A DNA stretch of 64,000 nucleotides from NCBI RefSeq assembly GCF_021129305.1, contig NZ_JAJOMB010000024.1:62001-126000 (forward strand). Reading direction: 5' to 3'. Shown here one piece after another: positions 16,791 through 24,711 of the stretch. Position numbers and translations under genes: made by a program. The stretch comes from Kineosporia babensis (GTDB lineage Bacteria > Actinomycetota > Actinomycetes > Actinomycetales > Kineosporiaceae). Position 1 is the first letter of the stretch; each line of letters starts with the position of its first letter. The notes beneath the pieces were generated by a model. The model made no database searches, was not told the DNA's origin, and saw only the letters and a list, made by a program, of their open reading frames with translations.

Positions 16791-17788
16791 GCCGTCAGTT
16801 CCGCCGCACCGTAGCTGTTGTCGTCCGGGTTCAGCGTCACCCCCGGGGCCACCAGTTCGTCGATCCGGTCCAGCACCTCAGCGCTCAGCCGGACCTCAGC
16901 CGCCGGCAGCTGCGACTCCAGCTGTTCCATCGTCCGCGGCCCGATGATCGCCGAGGTCACGCCCGGGTGGTTGATGACGAAGGCGATGGCCAGCTCGATC
17001 AAGGTGATGCCCGCACGCTCAGCCAGCAACGCCAGTTCCTCGACGACGTCGAGCTTGCGCTGATTGGCCGGGCTGGACATGTCGAACCGCGCCGACGGGC
17101 GAGCCGAGGAGGTCGGCATCCCCGCGGCATCCTTACGCCAGCGTCCCGAAAGCCAGCCGCCGGCCAGCGGACTGTAGGTGAGCGTCCCCATCCCGTGCCG
17201 CTGAACCGTCGGCAGCACGTCCTCCTCGATGCCCCTCACCAGGATCGAGTACGGCGGCTGCTCGGTGACGAACCGTTCGAGACTGCGCTCGCGAGAGGCC
17301 CATTGCGCCTCGACGATCTGCGAGCCCGAGTAGGACGACGAGCCGATGTAGCGGACCTTGCCCTGGCGCACCAGATCCGTCAGCGCGCCGAGAGTTTCCT
17401 CGACGTCCGTGGTCGGGCTGGGCCGGTGGACCTGGTACAGGTCGAGGTAGTCGGTTCCGAGGCGCCGCAGCGAGTTCTCGACCTCCTGGATGATCCATTT
17501 CCGGGAGCCGCCCCCGTGATTGGGGCGATCGTCCATCGGCATGAAGAACTTCGTCGCCAGAACCACCTCGTCGCGCCGGCCCTGCAGGGCCTGGCCAACG
17601 ATCTCCTCCGAGACCCCGCCCGAGTAGACGTCCGCGGTATCGATGAAGTTGACACCGGCGTCCATGGCCCGGTGGATGATCTTGACCGATTCGGCCTGGT
17701 CGCTGTTGCCCCAGGGGCCGAACATCATTGCGCCCAGGCACAACGGGCTGACTGACAACCCGGTGCGCCCCAGAAGGCGGTATTCCAA
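16772..17788 (-). CDS. Aldo/keto reductase
   Basis: The roughly 338-residue NADPH-dependent reductase has the family motifs: YRLLGRTGLSVSPLCLGAMMFG at the start, AGVNFIDTADVYSGGVSEEI with the catalytic Asp and Tyr, VVLATKFFMP with the catalytic Lys and DYLDLYQVHRP with the catalytic His. A TTG at 17788 preceded by AAGGAAAA gives the conserved LEYRLLGRTG start; an ATG at 17836 would add an unusual leader overlapping the upstream SDR gene. It follows the SDR gene by 22 bases, so the two redox enzymes are probably co-expressed. The substrate is unknown. Confidence 0.86.
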   Translation of the reverse strand: MEYRLLGRTGLSVSPLCLGAMMFGPWGNSDQAESVKIIHRAMDAGVNFIDTADVYSGGVSEEIVGQALQGRRDEVVLATKFFMPMDDRPNHGGGSRKWIIQEVENSLRRLGTDYLDLYQVHRPSPTTDVEETLGALTDLVRQGKVRYIGSSSYSGSQIVEAQWASRERSLERFVTEQPPYSILVRGIEEDVLPTVQRHGMGTLTYSPLAGGWLSGRWRKDAAGMPTSSARPSARFDMSSPANQRKLDVVEELALLAERAGITLIELAIAFVINHPGVTSAIIGPRTMEQLESQLPAAEVRLSAEVLDRIDELVAPGVTLNPDDNSYGAAELTAQARRR

Positions 17789-17810
17789 GATCTTTTCCTT
17801 TCTCAGGAGG

Positions 17811-18641
17811 TCAGCCGACGAGGTCGGTGCCGGCACTCACGGCGCGCCAGTTCTGCACATCGGTATCCAGGGCGTCACGACCGGCGGTGTACGCCTGCAG
17901 GGCATCGTTGCCGAGCAGCAGCAGAGCCGGTGGGTCATCGCTGTCCGCCACCGCGAGCAGAGCCCGGGCGGCCAGTACCGGATCGCCGGGCTGGGTGCCG
18001 TGGACCTTGTCGTTCTCCTTGCGCCGTACCCCGGCCGTCGGCGCGTAATCGGTGATCGCCCGGGCGGACTGAGTCAGTGAGCGGCCCGCGAAATCGGTCC
18101 GGAAGGCACCGGGCTCCACCACCACGGCCCGGATTCCCAGTGGGGCGACCTCCTTGCGCAGAGATCCGGTAATGCCTTCCAGCGCAGCCTTGGTCGCCGA
18201 GTAGAACCCCGATCCGCTCGGGGTCAGGCGTGCCCCGATCGAGGAGATGTTGAGGATCGTCCCCGACCGGCGTTCCCGCATGCCCGGCAGCACGGCCTGG
18301 ATGAGGTGAACGGCGCCGAAGACGTTGGTGGCGAACAAATGATGGACGTCGGTGTCGTCGGCCTCTTCGACCGCGGCCCGGTAGCCGTACCCGGCATTGT
18401 TCACCAGGACGTCGATCTGCCCGAAACGGGCCAGGGCAGCCTCGACCACCTCACCGATCCGGGCCTTGTCGGTGACGTCGAGCCGCTCGGCCAGCGCCGT
18501 TTCCGGGTAGGCCGCCGCCAGATCAGCGATCGAGGACGGGTCGCGGGCCGTCAGGACGACCTGATGCCCCGCTTTGAGCGCACTCTCGGCCAGGGCCCGC
18601 CCAAGCCCGGTGGAACAGCCGGTGATCAGCCATGTAGCCAT
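17811..18641 (-). CDS. Short-chain dehydrogenase/reductase
   Basis: The 276-residue protein carries LITGCSTGLGRALAE (cofactor-binding Gly motif), DVLVNNAGYG, ISSIGARLTPSGSGFYSATKAALEG (catalytic Ser, Tyr, Lys) and VVVEPGAFRTDF. It is a classical NADP(H)-type SDR of normal length. It is the first gene of a two-gene leftward operon with the aldo/keto reductase, so the pair may act on related carbonyl compounds. The substrate cannot be told from sequence. Confidence 0.88.
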   Translation of the reverse strand: MATWLITGCSTGLGRALAESALKAGHQVVLTARDPSSIADLAAAYPETALAERLDVTDKARIGEVVEAALARFGQIDVLVNNAGYGYRAAVEEADDTDVHHLFATNVFGAVHLIQAVLPGMRERRSGTILNISSIGARLTPSGSGFYSATKAALEGITGSLRKEVAPLGIRAVVVEPGAFRTDFAGRSLTQSARAITDYAPTAGVRRKENDKVHGTQPGDPVLAARALLAVADSDDPPALLLLGNDALQAYTAGRDALDTDVQNWRAVSAGTDLVG

Positions 18642-18786
18642 CTGCAGTACCTCCCAATCCGCGACCGAGCCTATGACCCGGACGCCACATCAGGGAGGTA
18701 CTGCTGTTGCCCCTGGCTTTTCAGGTGAACCGCGATGCCGCCATCGCCTGGCCGACGCGCCGCCCGTCCTCGGAGGCTGATCACTT

Positions 18787-19278
18787 TCAGAGATCGACGA
18801 CCTCGTTCTCGCCGACCTCGGCCCGTTCCCCCTTCACCCTGGCCTTCACGTAGCTGATCAGCGTGGTGACCTTGCTGCCGGGCGCGTCCCAGTACTCGGC
18901 CGTATCGGCGTGGATCTTCACCAGCGCGATGCCGGCCATATCCGGGCCATCGGGAAACCAGGCCTCCAGGACGGGGTTCCACAGTTCTTCCAGCTTCTGC
19001 CGGTCGTGCCGCACCTCGGCGTCCCCGGCCACCGACAGCCAGGCCCCGTTGCTGGCGAAGGAGACGTTGGTGCGCGCACCGTGCTGGATCTGGTGCACCT
19101 TGCGGGCATCGCCGTCGGACACGAACCACAGGTCGCCGTCGAACTCGACCTGCTGCACCGCCATCGGCCGGCTGACCAGGTGACCGTCGTCGTCGATGGT
19201 GGTCAGCATGGCGATCCGGACGTCCTTGATGATCTCGGCCACCTTGGCCACCCCGGCCTGATGCTCGTCCTTCGGCAT
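18787..19278 (-). CDS. Pyridoxamine 5'-phosphate oxidase-like general stress protein
   Basis: The 163-residue protein has the split-barrel FMN-binding pattern: IAMLTTIDDDGHLVSRPMA, DLWFVSDGDARKVHQI, NVSFASNGAWLSVAGDAEV and EAWFPDGPDMAGIALVKI. This is the general-stress-26-like group of the PNPOx superfamily. The ATG at 19278 was chosen because GGGACGAGG lies upstream and the following sequence matches family N-termini; longer frames upstream run into unrelated sequence. It probably binds a flavin or F420-like cofactor; the substrate is unknown. Confidence 0.83.
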   Translation of the reverse strand: MPKDEHQAGVAKVAEIIKDVRIAMLTTIDDDGHLVSRPMAVQQVEFDGDLWFVSDGDARKVHQIQHGARTNVSFASNGAWLSVAGDAEVRHDRQKLEELWNPVLEAWFPDGPDMAGIALVKIHADTAEYWDAPGSKVTTLISYVKARVKGERAEVGENEVVDL

Positions 19279-19358
19279 GAGCCCTCGTCCCTTCATCACG
19301 GTTGGTACGCCCATCGGTATCAGCGAGTGACGACCGGCGCCTGTCGAGAGCGGACGAG

Positions 19359-19406
19359 TCAGCGGCTTTGGGCGGCGAGCCGGACGGGAGCGTTGGCGGC
19401 CCCGTA
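19359..19406 (-). pseudogene. 3' end of a dehydroshikimate dehydratase/HPPD-like gene, cut by the IS
   Basis: Immediately left of the IS terminal repeat, the minus strand reads YGAANAPVRLAAQSR and a stop. This is the typical C-terminus of the 4-hydroxyphenylpyruvate dioxygenase-like domain in QuiC-type 3-dehydroshikimate dehydratases. An internal part of the same gene lies on the other side of the element at 21837-21996. Confidence 0.55.
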
Positions 19407-19424
19407 AGGGACTGTGGACAGTTT
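19407..19424 (+). repeat. Left terminal inverted repeat of the IS
   Basis: The 18 bases AGGGACTGTGGACAGTTT match the reverse complement of 21819-21836 exactly. This marks the left end of the IS5-family element. Confidence 0.9.
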
Positions 19425-20215
19425 TCCTCATGATCGGCGGGCTGGTGCCGGTTGGCGAGGCGTGCCGTATGCAACTGATCTGACTGATGACGAATGGGGT
19501 CTGCTCGAGCCGGTGTTCGGCTGCGGAGGTAGCCGGGGCCCGGCACCGCAGGTGGATCGCCGCACGATGGTCAACGCGATCTTGTACCGGGCGAAGGCGG
19601 GATGTCCGTGGCGTATGATCCCGTCGGAGTTCGGGGAACTGGAACACGATCTGGCGGACCTGGGCGCGCTGGCGGGACCGGGGCGTGTGGCAGCGGGCGA
19701 TGGATATGCTGCGTCGAACGCTGCGGATGGCGGCCGGGTGTGAGGCCGAACCGTCGCTGCTGCTGGTCGATACCCAGATCGCCAAGGGCGGCCAGCGAGG
19801 CGTGTCGTTTCACCAGGGGCACGGTAAGTACAAGCTGAACGGCGCCCAGCGCACCATCCCGATCGACTACCTTGGCTTGCCAGTCGCGGTGCGGGTGACG
19901 GGCTCGCGGATGCACGACGTGCGCGCTGCGAAGGAACTTCTCGTGGATGTGCTGCCGACCGCCGAGCGCGTCACCACGATCATGGGAGATGTGGGATTCC
20001 GGGGCATGGCCAACGGACTGGAGGCCGACTACGGAGTCAAGGCGGTGATCACGTTTGACCCGGACCGGCCGAAGGGTGAGTTCCGGCCGTGGAAGCCGTT
20101 GTGGAAGGTCGAGGCCGCGTTTTCAGAGCTCAGCCAGTGGCGGCGGCTTGGCCGATCCTTCGAAGCGACACAAGCGTCGGCAACGGCGTGGATGCAGGTC
20201 GCGGCGCTCGGGTAG
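19414..20215 (+). pseudogene. IS5-family transposase, frameshifted
   Basis: The first frame encodes the N-terminal DUF4096-type segment YATDLTDDEWGLLEPVF, then AGCPWRMIPSEFG. After a GGGG run near 19635 the coding frame moves by one base to NWNTIWRTW, then GVWQRAMDMLRR and the catalytic-domain segments LLLVDTQIAKGG, KYKLNGAQRTIPID and TTIMGDVGFRG. The second frame ends at a TAG at 20213-20215, after which coding-like sequence (MLRLLRPLRLL) runs on to a second TAG. Some IS5 groups use programmed frameshifting, but the switch here needs +1 (or -2) and lacks a classic A-rich slippery site. I therefore treat it as inactivated. Confidence 0.75.
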
Positions 20216-20312
20216 ATGTTGCGCCTGTTGCGCCCGTTGCGCCTGTTGTAGTACGTGGCTCCTGACGTCGATGATTCCTGTTTTGTCGGGCTCTCGTGGC
20301 ACAGTGATCGGC

Positions 20313-21761
20313 ATGATCTCCTCGAGGGTCCGGGCGCCCCGGTACGGCATGGGCCGTGCTGGTGGCAAGCTGATCGTCGATGGGCGCGACGATACGGTCT
20401 TCCGCAAGGCCGAGATCGCGTTCAAGCCCGCGACCCGCGCCCAGAAACGTTCTCTGCTGGAGCTTCTCGATGCCACTCGCGAGATCTACAACGCGGCGCT
20501 TCAAGAGCGTCGGGATGCCTACCGGCATCCTTCGAGGACCCGGATCGACCTGTTCCAGCAGTTCGGTCACATCACGCATCTGCGGGGTGTGCGCGATGAT
20601 GTCCTGGCCTGGGGTATCCAGCCGTTGAGGTGGGCGATGCGCCGGGTGGACGAGGCCTTCACCGCGTTCTTCCGGCGCGTCAATGCTGGTGAGACCCCCG
20701 GGTACCCGCGGTTCAAGGGCCAGGGCCGGTGGCGCACCATCGGCTACGACGAAACCACCGGCTGGAAACTCAACCTCGAAGGCACGAAGAAGCGTCCACG
20801 TCCTCACCTGTACGTCCAGGGCGTCGGCGTCATCCCTCTGTCGAAGCCTGCGGTACGGCAGTTGCGGCGGTATGCCGAGCGTGGTGGCGTGGCCACCACG
20901 CTGACCTTGACCCGCGCCAACCGGGAGGGCTGCTCCTGGCGAGCCAGCATCGGATTCCGTGATGTTGCCGTCGAGCAGTTGCCCGTGGCGCAACCGGGAT
21001 CGGTGGTCGGGATCGACCGTGGTGTCGCCGTTCTCGTGGCTACAGCTTCAGAGTCCGCTGCCCCTGAAAGTATGCAGGGAGCCGTATCATCCGGCTTGAT
21101 GCATCATGCGGGCGAACTCGTCGCGCGTCTGGCCGGTATCCGGGCCGAGATTATCGCCCTTCAGCAGGATCGTTCGGGAACGAAGAAGTACGGTCGGCGC
21201 TGGCGGCAGCTCTCGCGCCGGATCGCTCGTCTGCACCGGCGCGTGTCGAACATTGAGGAGAACTGGGCCCGGCACACCGCCAAGACCCTCGTGGCTGAAC
21301 ACGAGGTCATCGTTTTGGAAGACCTGAACCTTCAGGGCATGACGAAGTCAGCGAAGGGCACGACCGAGGAACCCGGCAAGAACGTGGCAGCCAAGTCGGG
21401 CCTGAACCGGGCCCTGGCGCAGGCGGCACCGGCACGAGTAGCCCGATGGGTCACGGTCAGGGCTGAAAGCGCCGGGCTGGGACGCCGTATCTGGCTGGTC
21501 AACCCGGCCCACACCTCACAGCAATGCTCAGCCTGCGCCGTCATTGACGCCACCAACCGCATCACCCGTGACACGTTCTACTGCGGCGCCTGCGGGCTCT
21601 ACGAGCATGCCGACATCAACGCTGCCCGCAACATCCGGGCCCGGGGCCTGGCCGCCGAACGAGCCTGGCAGGAAGCCGGACGCCCCGGCCTCGTCCGGCC
21701 GAAACCACGGCTGCGCCGCAGGAAAGAACAACCACCACAAGCACCCTCCCAAGCGGCATAG
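20313..21761 (+). CDS. tnpB: TnpB RNA-guided endonuclease (IS200/IS605-IS1341 type)
   Basis: The 482-residue protein is intact. RuvC residues are D235 in VVGIDRGVAV, E336 in VIVLEDLNLQGM and D434 in HADINAARNI. A zinc ribbon lies between the last two (two CxxC pairs, CSAC and CGAC). The N-terminal region has the usual REIYNAALQERRDAYR and TPGYPRFKG segments. TnpB cuts DNA guided by an RNA made from the element's right end. The ATG at 20313 was chosen; earlier in-frame ATG (20271) and GTG (20304) codons exist and no strong ribosome-binding site decides. No TnpA is encoded, so movement would depend on other transposases. Confidence 0.9.
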   Translation: MISSRVRAPRYGMGRAGGKLIVDGRDDTVFRKAEIAFKPATRAQKRSLLELLDATREIYNAALQERRDAYRHPSRTRIDLFQQFGHITHLRGVRDDVLAWGIQPLRWAMRRVDEAFTAFFRRVNAGETPGYPRFKGQGRWRTIGYDETTGWKLNLEGTKKRPRPHLYVQGVGVIPLSKPAVRQLRRYAERGGVATTLTLTRANREGCSWRASIGFRDVAVEQLPVAQPGSVVGIDRGVAVLVATASESAAPESMQGAVSSGLMHHAGELVARLAGIRAEIIALQQDRSGTKKYGRRWRQLSRRIARLHRRVSNIEENWARHTAKTLVAEHEVIVLEDLNLQGMTKSAKGTTEEPGKNVAAKSGLNRALAQAAPARVARWVTVRAESAGLGRRIWLVNPAHTSQQCSACAVIDATNRITRDTFYCGACGLYEHADINAARNIRARGLAAERAWQEAGRPGLVRPKPRLRRRKEQPPQAPSQAA

Positions 21762-21836
21762 AACCAATCCAGCGGGGCCGGGACGGCTCCCTCGTCACCC
21801 CGGTGACGTCGAGGACAGAAACTGTCCACAGTCCCT
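21640..21836 (+). ncRNA. Possible reRNA (omega RNA) region at the tnpB 3' end
   Basis: In TnpB elements the guide RNA overlaps the 3' end of tnpB and continues to the element's right end. Here the 75 bases after the stop contain a hairpin, GTCACC 21794-21799 paired with GGTGAC 21802-21807, shortly before the IS right end. No boundary or guide can be fixed by eye, so this is a positional inference. Confidence 0.3.
21819..21836 (-). repeat. Right terminal inverted repeat of the IS
   Basis: Exact reverse complement of the left repeat at 19407-19424. It lies 57 bases after the tnpB stop, so the tnpB unit lies fully inside the IS5 ends. Confidence 0.9.
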
Positions 21837-21996
21837 AGTAATTGGCGGGCACGGGAAGGAAGCGCATTTCTGCGGCACGGGCGCGACGGGCGACGGTGAC
21901 GATGTCGGCGCAGACGAACGCGACGTGCTGGGCCAGGCCGGAGGTCGCGGCGGGGGCCACGTTGAGCGGGAGGCGTACGGCCCCCTCCGCCGAGGG
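21837..21996 (-). pseudogene. Internal fragment of a dehydroshikimate dehydratase/HPPD-like gene
   Basis: Reading leftward toward the IS, the minus strand encodes EGAVRLPLNVAPA, then GLAQHVAFVCADIVTVARR and MRFLPVPANY, and then a stop created at the IS junction. This resembles the VOC/HPPD-like C-terminal domain of QuiC-type dehydroshikimate dehydratases. The expected continuation resumes, after a loss of perhaps 50-60 codons, as the fragment at 19359-19406 on the far side of the element. The 5' part of the gene is missing; an MFS transporter tail on the opposite strand begins immediately beyond 22000. Confidence 0.55.
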
Positions 21997-22000
21997 TGGA

Positions 22001-22159
22001 GTTCAGGAGGGCGGCTGGAAGGTCACCGCCAGCTTCACCGCGGTCATCGCAATCACCGCGGCGATCTCCGCCGTCACCGCCCGCGAGACCAAAGGCATCC
22101 CGACGGCCCAGCTCGGCGGCTCAGCTCCCACGCCGCTAGGTGCCAGCGTCAGTCGTTAG
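22001..22159 (+). pseudogene. C-terminal fragment of an MFS (metabolite:H+ symporter type) transporter
   Basis: The frame encodes EGGWKVTASFTAVIAITAAI, then SAVTARETKGIPT. This looks like the last transmembrane helix and ETKG-type tail of shikimate/aromatic acid transporters of the MHS group. The rest of the gene is absent. With the adjacent dehydratase fragments it points to a lost protocatechuate/shikimate catabolic locus. Confidence 0.5.
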
Positions 22160-22237
22160 GTCGCGTTTCGCGGCCGGGTCGCCCGTGCCGTCACCCGACG
22201 ACGCGGGCGATCTGTTGCACCGCGCAATATTCTTCGC

Positions 22238-23308
22238 TCAAGCGTCCAGTTGGGCGCGGATCAGGTCCGAGCGAAGGAGTTCGAGGATTCGGCCGATCCA
22301 GTTGCGGCCCTGACCATCGTCTTCCGTCCAGAACGAATGCTCGGGGCCGTGGTGGATCAGCCGCGCAGACCCCGTGCCGATCAGCGTTGCCGCCGCGTCG
22401 GGATGCTGGGCGAACTTCGCTCGCAGCACGTCCGTCATGACCGACAGGCGGATCTGATCCCAGTGCTCACGCAGTTGAGCGCCTCGCACCAGGTGTTCGA
22501 TCAGACGCCGACTCTCTTCGGCGATCACCCGGGCCCGGACGTCCTCGTCCACGACGGCCAGCGCCCAGTAGGCGTGCTCGGCGCTCGGATACGTGACTCC
22601 TTCGATGCTGATCTCGGCGCGGTGCTGGTTGCTCAGCATCAACAGGCGCGGATCATCGGGGGTTTCGTTGGCGTAGTGGGCGTCTGGGATGACCACACTG
22701 GTTCCCGCCTCGTCCGGCTCGGGGCGTTCCCGTGTTGTCCTGGCCCGGTCCTGGGCAGCGAAGTACTGCAGGGCTTCGGCGTAGTGCTCGGCGTTCTGGT
22801 CCGGGCCGGTGATCAGGTCACGTAAGGGCCGGTCCCGGCGGTCCATGTCGCGCAGCAGGTAGGTGCGTTCGTGCTGCGGGACCGCCGCGTACGCCTCTCG
22901 CAGCAGGTCCCGGTTGGCCTCGGTCTGCTTTTCGAGGAAGACCTGCAAGGCGTCCAGGCAGCGATCGGAGGAGATCGGACGGTTGTTCAGCCGCTCGATC
23001 TCGTCACGCACCTCCCCGATGAGCTTCTCGGCGCTGATCCAGGGCTCGGGCCGCGCGAACGTCCACCCGGCCAGACCATGGCTCGAGGCCTCACCGCCGT
23101 CCTTGATCTCGGTCGCCACGAACCCGCAGGCCACCTTCTCCTCGAACTCCGCCAGCGTGGTCAGGCCCTCGCAGTCGATCAGAGCGTCGGCGTAGATGCA
23201 CAGGTCGATGAGGAAGTAACAGCCGAACTTGTGGATGAACACCGGCCGCCAGGTGCCCTCGACGCGCTCACCGTCCACGTCGCGCCAGGTCTGGTTGAGA
23301 CGACTCAT
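22238..23308 (-). CDS. NADAR-domain protein with an N-terminal extra domain
   Basis: The 356-residue protein has a C-terminal NADAR/YbiA-type domain: GVTYPSAEHAYWALAVVDED, then WDQIRLSVMTDVLRAKFAQH, GTGSARLIHHGPEHSFW and GQGRNWIGRILELLR. NADAR enzymes cleave N-glycosidic bonds of riboflavin intermediates or remove ADP-ribose from guanine in nucleic acid. The first ~150 residues (RPVFIHKFGCYFLIDLCIYA, EKVACGFVATEI, FARPEPW) form a second domain that I recognise only as conserved in similar actinobacterial proteins. The ATG at 23308 is one of several close ATG codons (23320, 23317). The gene is divergent from the MFS gene at 23443. Confidence 0.8.
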   Translation of the reverse strand: MSRLNQTWRDVDGERVEGTWRPVFIHKFGCYFLIDLCIYADALIDCEGLTTLAEFEEKVACGFVATEIKDGGEASSHGLAGWTFARPEPWISAEKLIGEVRDEIERLNNRPISSDRCLDALQVFLEKQTEANRDLLREAYAAVPQHERTYLLRDMDRRDRPLRDLITGPDQNAEHYAEALQYFAAQDRARTTRERPEPDEAGTSVVIPDAHYANETPDDPRLLMLSNQHRAEISIEGVTYPSAEHAYWALAVVDEDVRARVIAEESRRLIEHLVRGAQLREHWDQIRLSVMTDVLRAKFAQHPDAAATLIGTGSARLIHHGPEHSFWTEDDGQGRNWIGRILELLRSDLIRAQLDA

Positions 23309-23442
23309 GATCACCATCATCTCGCCGCTTCTAGTGCATCTGCACCAGACGCAGTTGGTTCCGGAGGGCGACGACCGGCCTGCAGCCGGAAGGGAGTGTG
23401 GAGGCAACCGAGTTCCTTCGAGTTGTCTGGAGTGGTCCACCC

Positions 23443-24711
23443 ATGAACGGGACATCCGTCGACGTGGCCGAGGTTGCCACGACTCCCTCGAGTTCGCGCC
23501 GGGTCAGGAGGATGTCGATCGCTGCCCTCGGGGTTCTGGCCCTGGCCTTGGGCACCCTGCAGTCGGTGGTCGAGCCCGCGCTGCCGCTGCTGCAGCGCGA
23601 ACTCGGGGTCAGCCCGGCGCAGGGCGCGCTGATCTCGAACGTGCTGCTCTTCGCGGGCGCGGTGTTCACACCGGTGGCCGGCCGGCTCGGCGACCGGTTC
23701 GGCGGCAAGCGGGTGCTGCTGGCCGTGGCTGTGGTGGTCTCGGCGGGCGGTCTGCTGGCCGGTACTGCATCTGATCTGCCGGTGCTCCTGGTCGGCCAGG
23801 TCCTGCAGGGCGTGATGGTCGGCGCGCTGCCGCTGTCGTTCATCCTGGTGCGCAAGAACCTCCCGGCCGGCGAGTCCCAGGCAGCGATCGGGGTGGTCCT
23901 GGCCTTGTTCACCGGCGGCGGGATGGTCGGGACCCTGGTAGCCGGGCCGATCGCGGAGAACCTGGCCTGGAACTGGATCTTCCTGCTGCCGACGATCGTG
24001 ATCATGGCCGCCACCGCGGCCGTCACCCGGCTCATGCCGCACGACCCACCACTGCAGCCCGAGCCCGGTCGCCGCAGCTCGATCCGTCAGGACCTGCGCC
24101 GCCTGGCCACCCCGCAGATGCGCAACGCCTACCTGCTCACGTTCTTCATCATGGCCAGCTCCGGCATGATGATCTTCCTCCTGCCGCAACTGCTCGCGGT
24201 CTCGGGCAGCGGCTACGGGTTCGGGGCCGGCACCACCACCATCGGCCTGCTCCTGCTGCCGGGCGTGATCGCCGGAGCGGTGAGCGACTCGGTCGGTGGT
24301 GTGGCGGCGGCCCGGTTCGGCCCGCGGGCGGTGGTCGTCGTGGGCACCGTCGTCACCGTGATCTCTCTGCTGGCACTGGCGTTCGTGCACTCCTCGTCCT
24401 GGCAGCTCGTCCTGGCCAAGGTGCTCACCGCCTTCGCCGCCGGAGCCGGCACCACCGCGCTGCTGGCCGCGACCGCGACCACCGTCGAGACCCGCGACAC
24501 CGGCATGGCCACCAGCCTGCTCGTGGTGACCCGGGTGGTCGGTGTCGCCCTGGGCGCGATGCTCGCCGGGATCGTCCTCGCCCTCGGAACCGATCCGTCC
24601 ACCGATGACCCGACGCACACGTCCTTTGTCGTCGGATTTGTGGTCTCCGCGCTCGTCGCCGCGGCCGCACTGTTCTTCACCCGCATCCCCACGAATGGAA
24701 ATCTCTCATGA
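23443..24711 (+). CDS. MFS drug-exporter-like transporter
   Basis: The 422-residue protein is a DHA2/EmrB-like major facilitator: multiple hydrophobic helices and the loop motif GRLGDRFGGKRVLL after helix 2 are clear, and VSFDG-type extra helices are absent, so 12 helices are likely. Its stop overlaps the start of the downstream FAD monooxygenase by 4 bases (ATGA), so the two are translationally coupled. Exporter plus flavoprotein oxygenase is a common antibiotic self-protection pair. The ATG at 23443 is preceded by GGAG at 10 bases; a GTG at 23398 just after GGAAGGGAGT is an alternative. Confidence 0.85.
   Translation: MNGTSVDVAEVATTPSSSRRVRRMSIAALGVLALALGTLQSVVEPALPLLQRELGVSPAQGALISNVLLFAGAVFTPVAGRLGDRFGGKRVLLAVAVVVSAGGLLAGTASDLPVLLVGQVLQGVMVGALPLSFILVRKNLPAGESQAAIGVVLALFTGGGMVGTLVAGPIAENLAWNWIFLLPTIVIMAATAAVTRLMPHDPPLQPEPGRRSSIRQDLRRLATPQMRNAYLLTFFIMASSGMMIFLLPQLLAVSGSGYGFGAGTTTIGLLLLPGVIAGAVSDSVGGVAAARFGPRAVVVVGTVVTVISLLALAFVHSSSWQLVLAKVLTAFAAGAGTTALLAATATTVETRDTGMATSLLVVTRVVGVALGAMLAGIVLALGTDPSTDDPTHTSFVVGFVVSALVAAAALFFTRIPTNGNLS

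Larger units (their letters stand above)
19407..21836 (+). mobile_element. IS5-family element carrying a TnpB gene
   Basis: The element is bounded by perfect 18-bp inverted repeats at 19407-19424 and 21819-21836 (AGGGACTGTGGACAGTTT). Its left half encodes a frameshifted IS5-family DDE transposase; its right half encodes an intact TnpB of the IS200/IS605-IS1341 type. No TnpA Y1 transposase is present. No clear target duplication is seen: the left flank ends GTA and the right begins AGTA. The TnpB unit appears to have inserted within, or been captured by, the IS5 element just before its right end. Confidence 0.82.

Noticed and set aside
23317-24618. 433-codon open frame on the minus strand
   Set aside because: Antisense shadow of the MFS gene; composition is Gln/His/Gly/Arg-rich without any motif.
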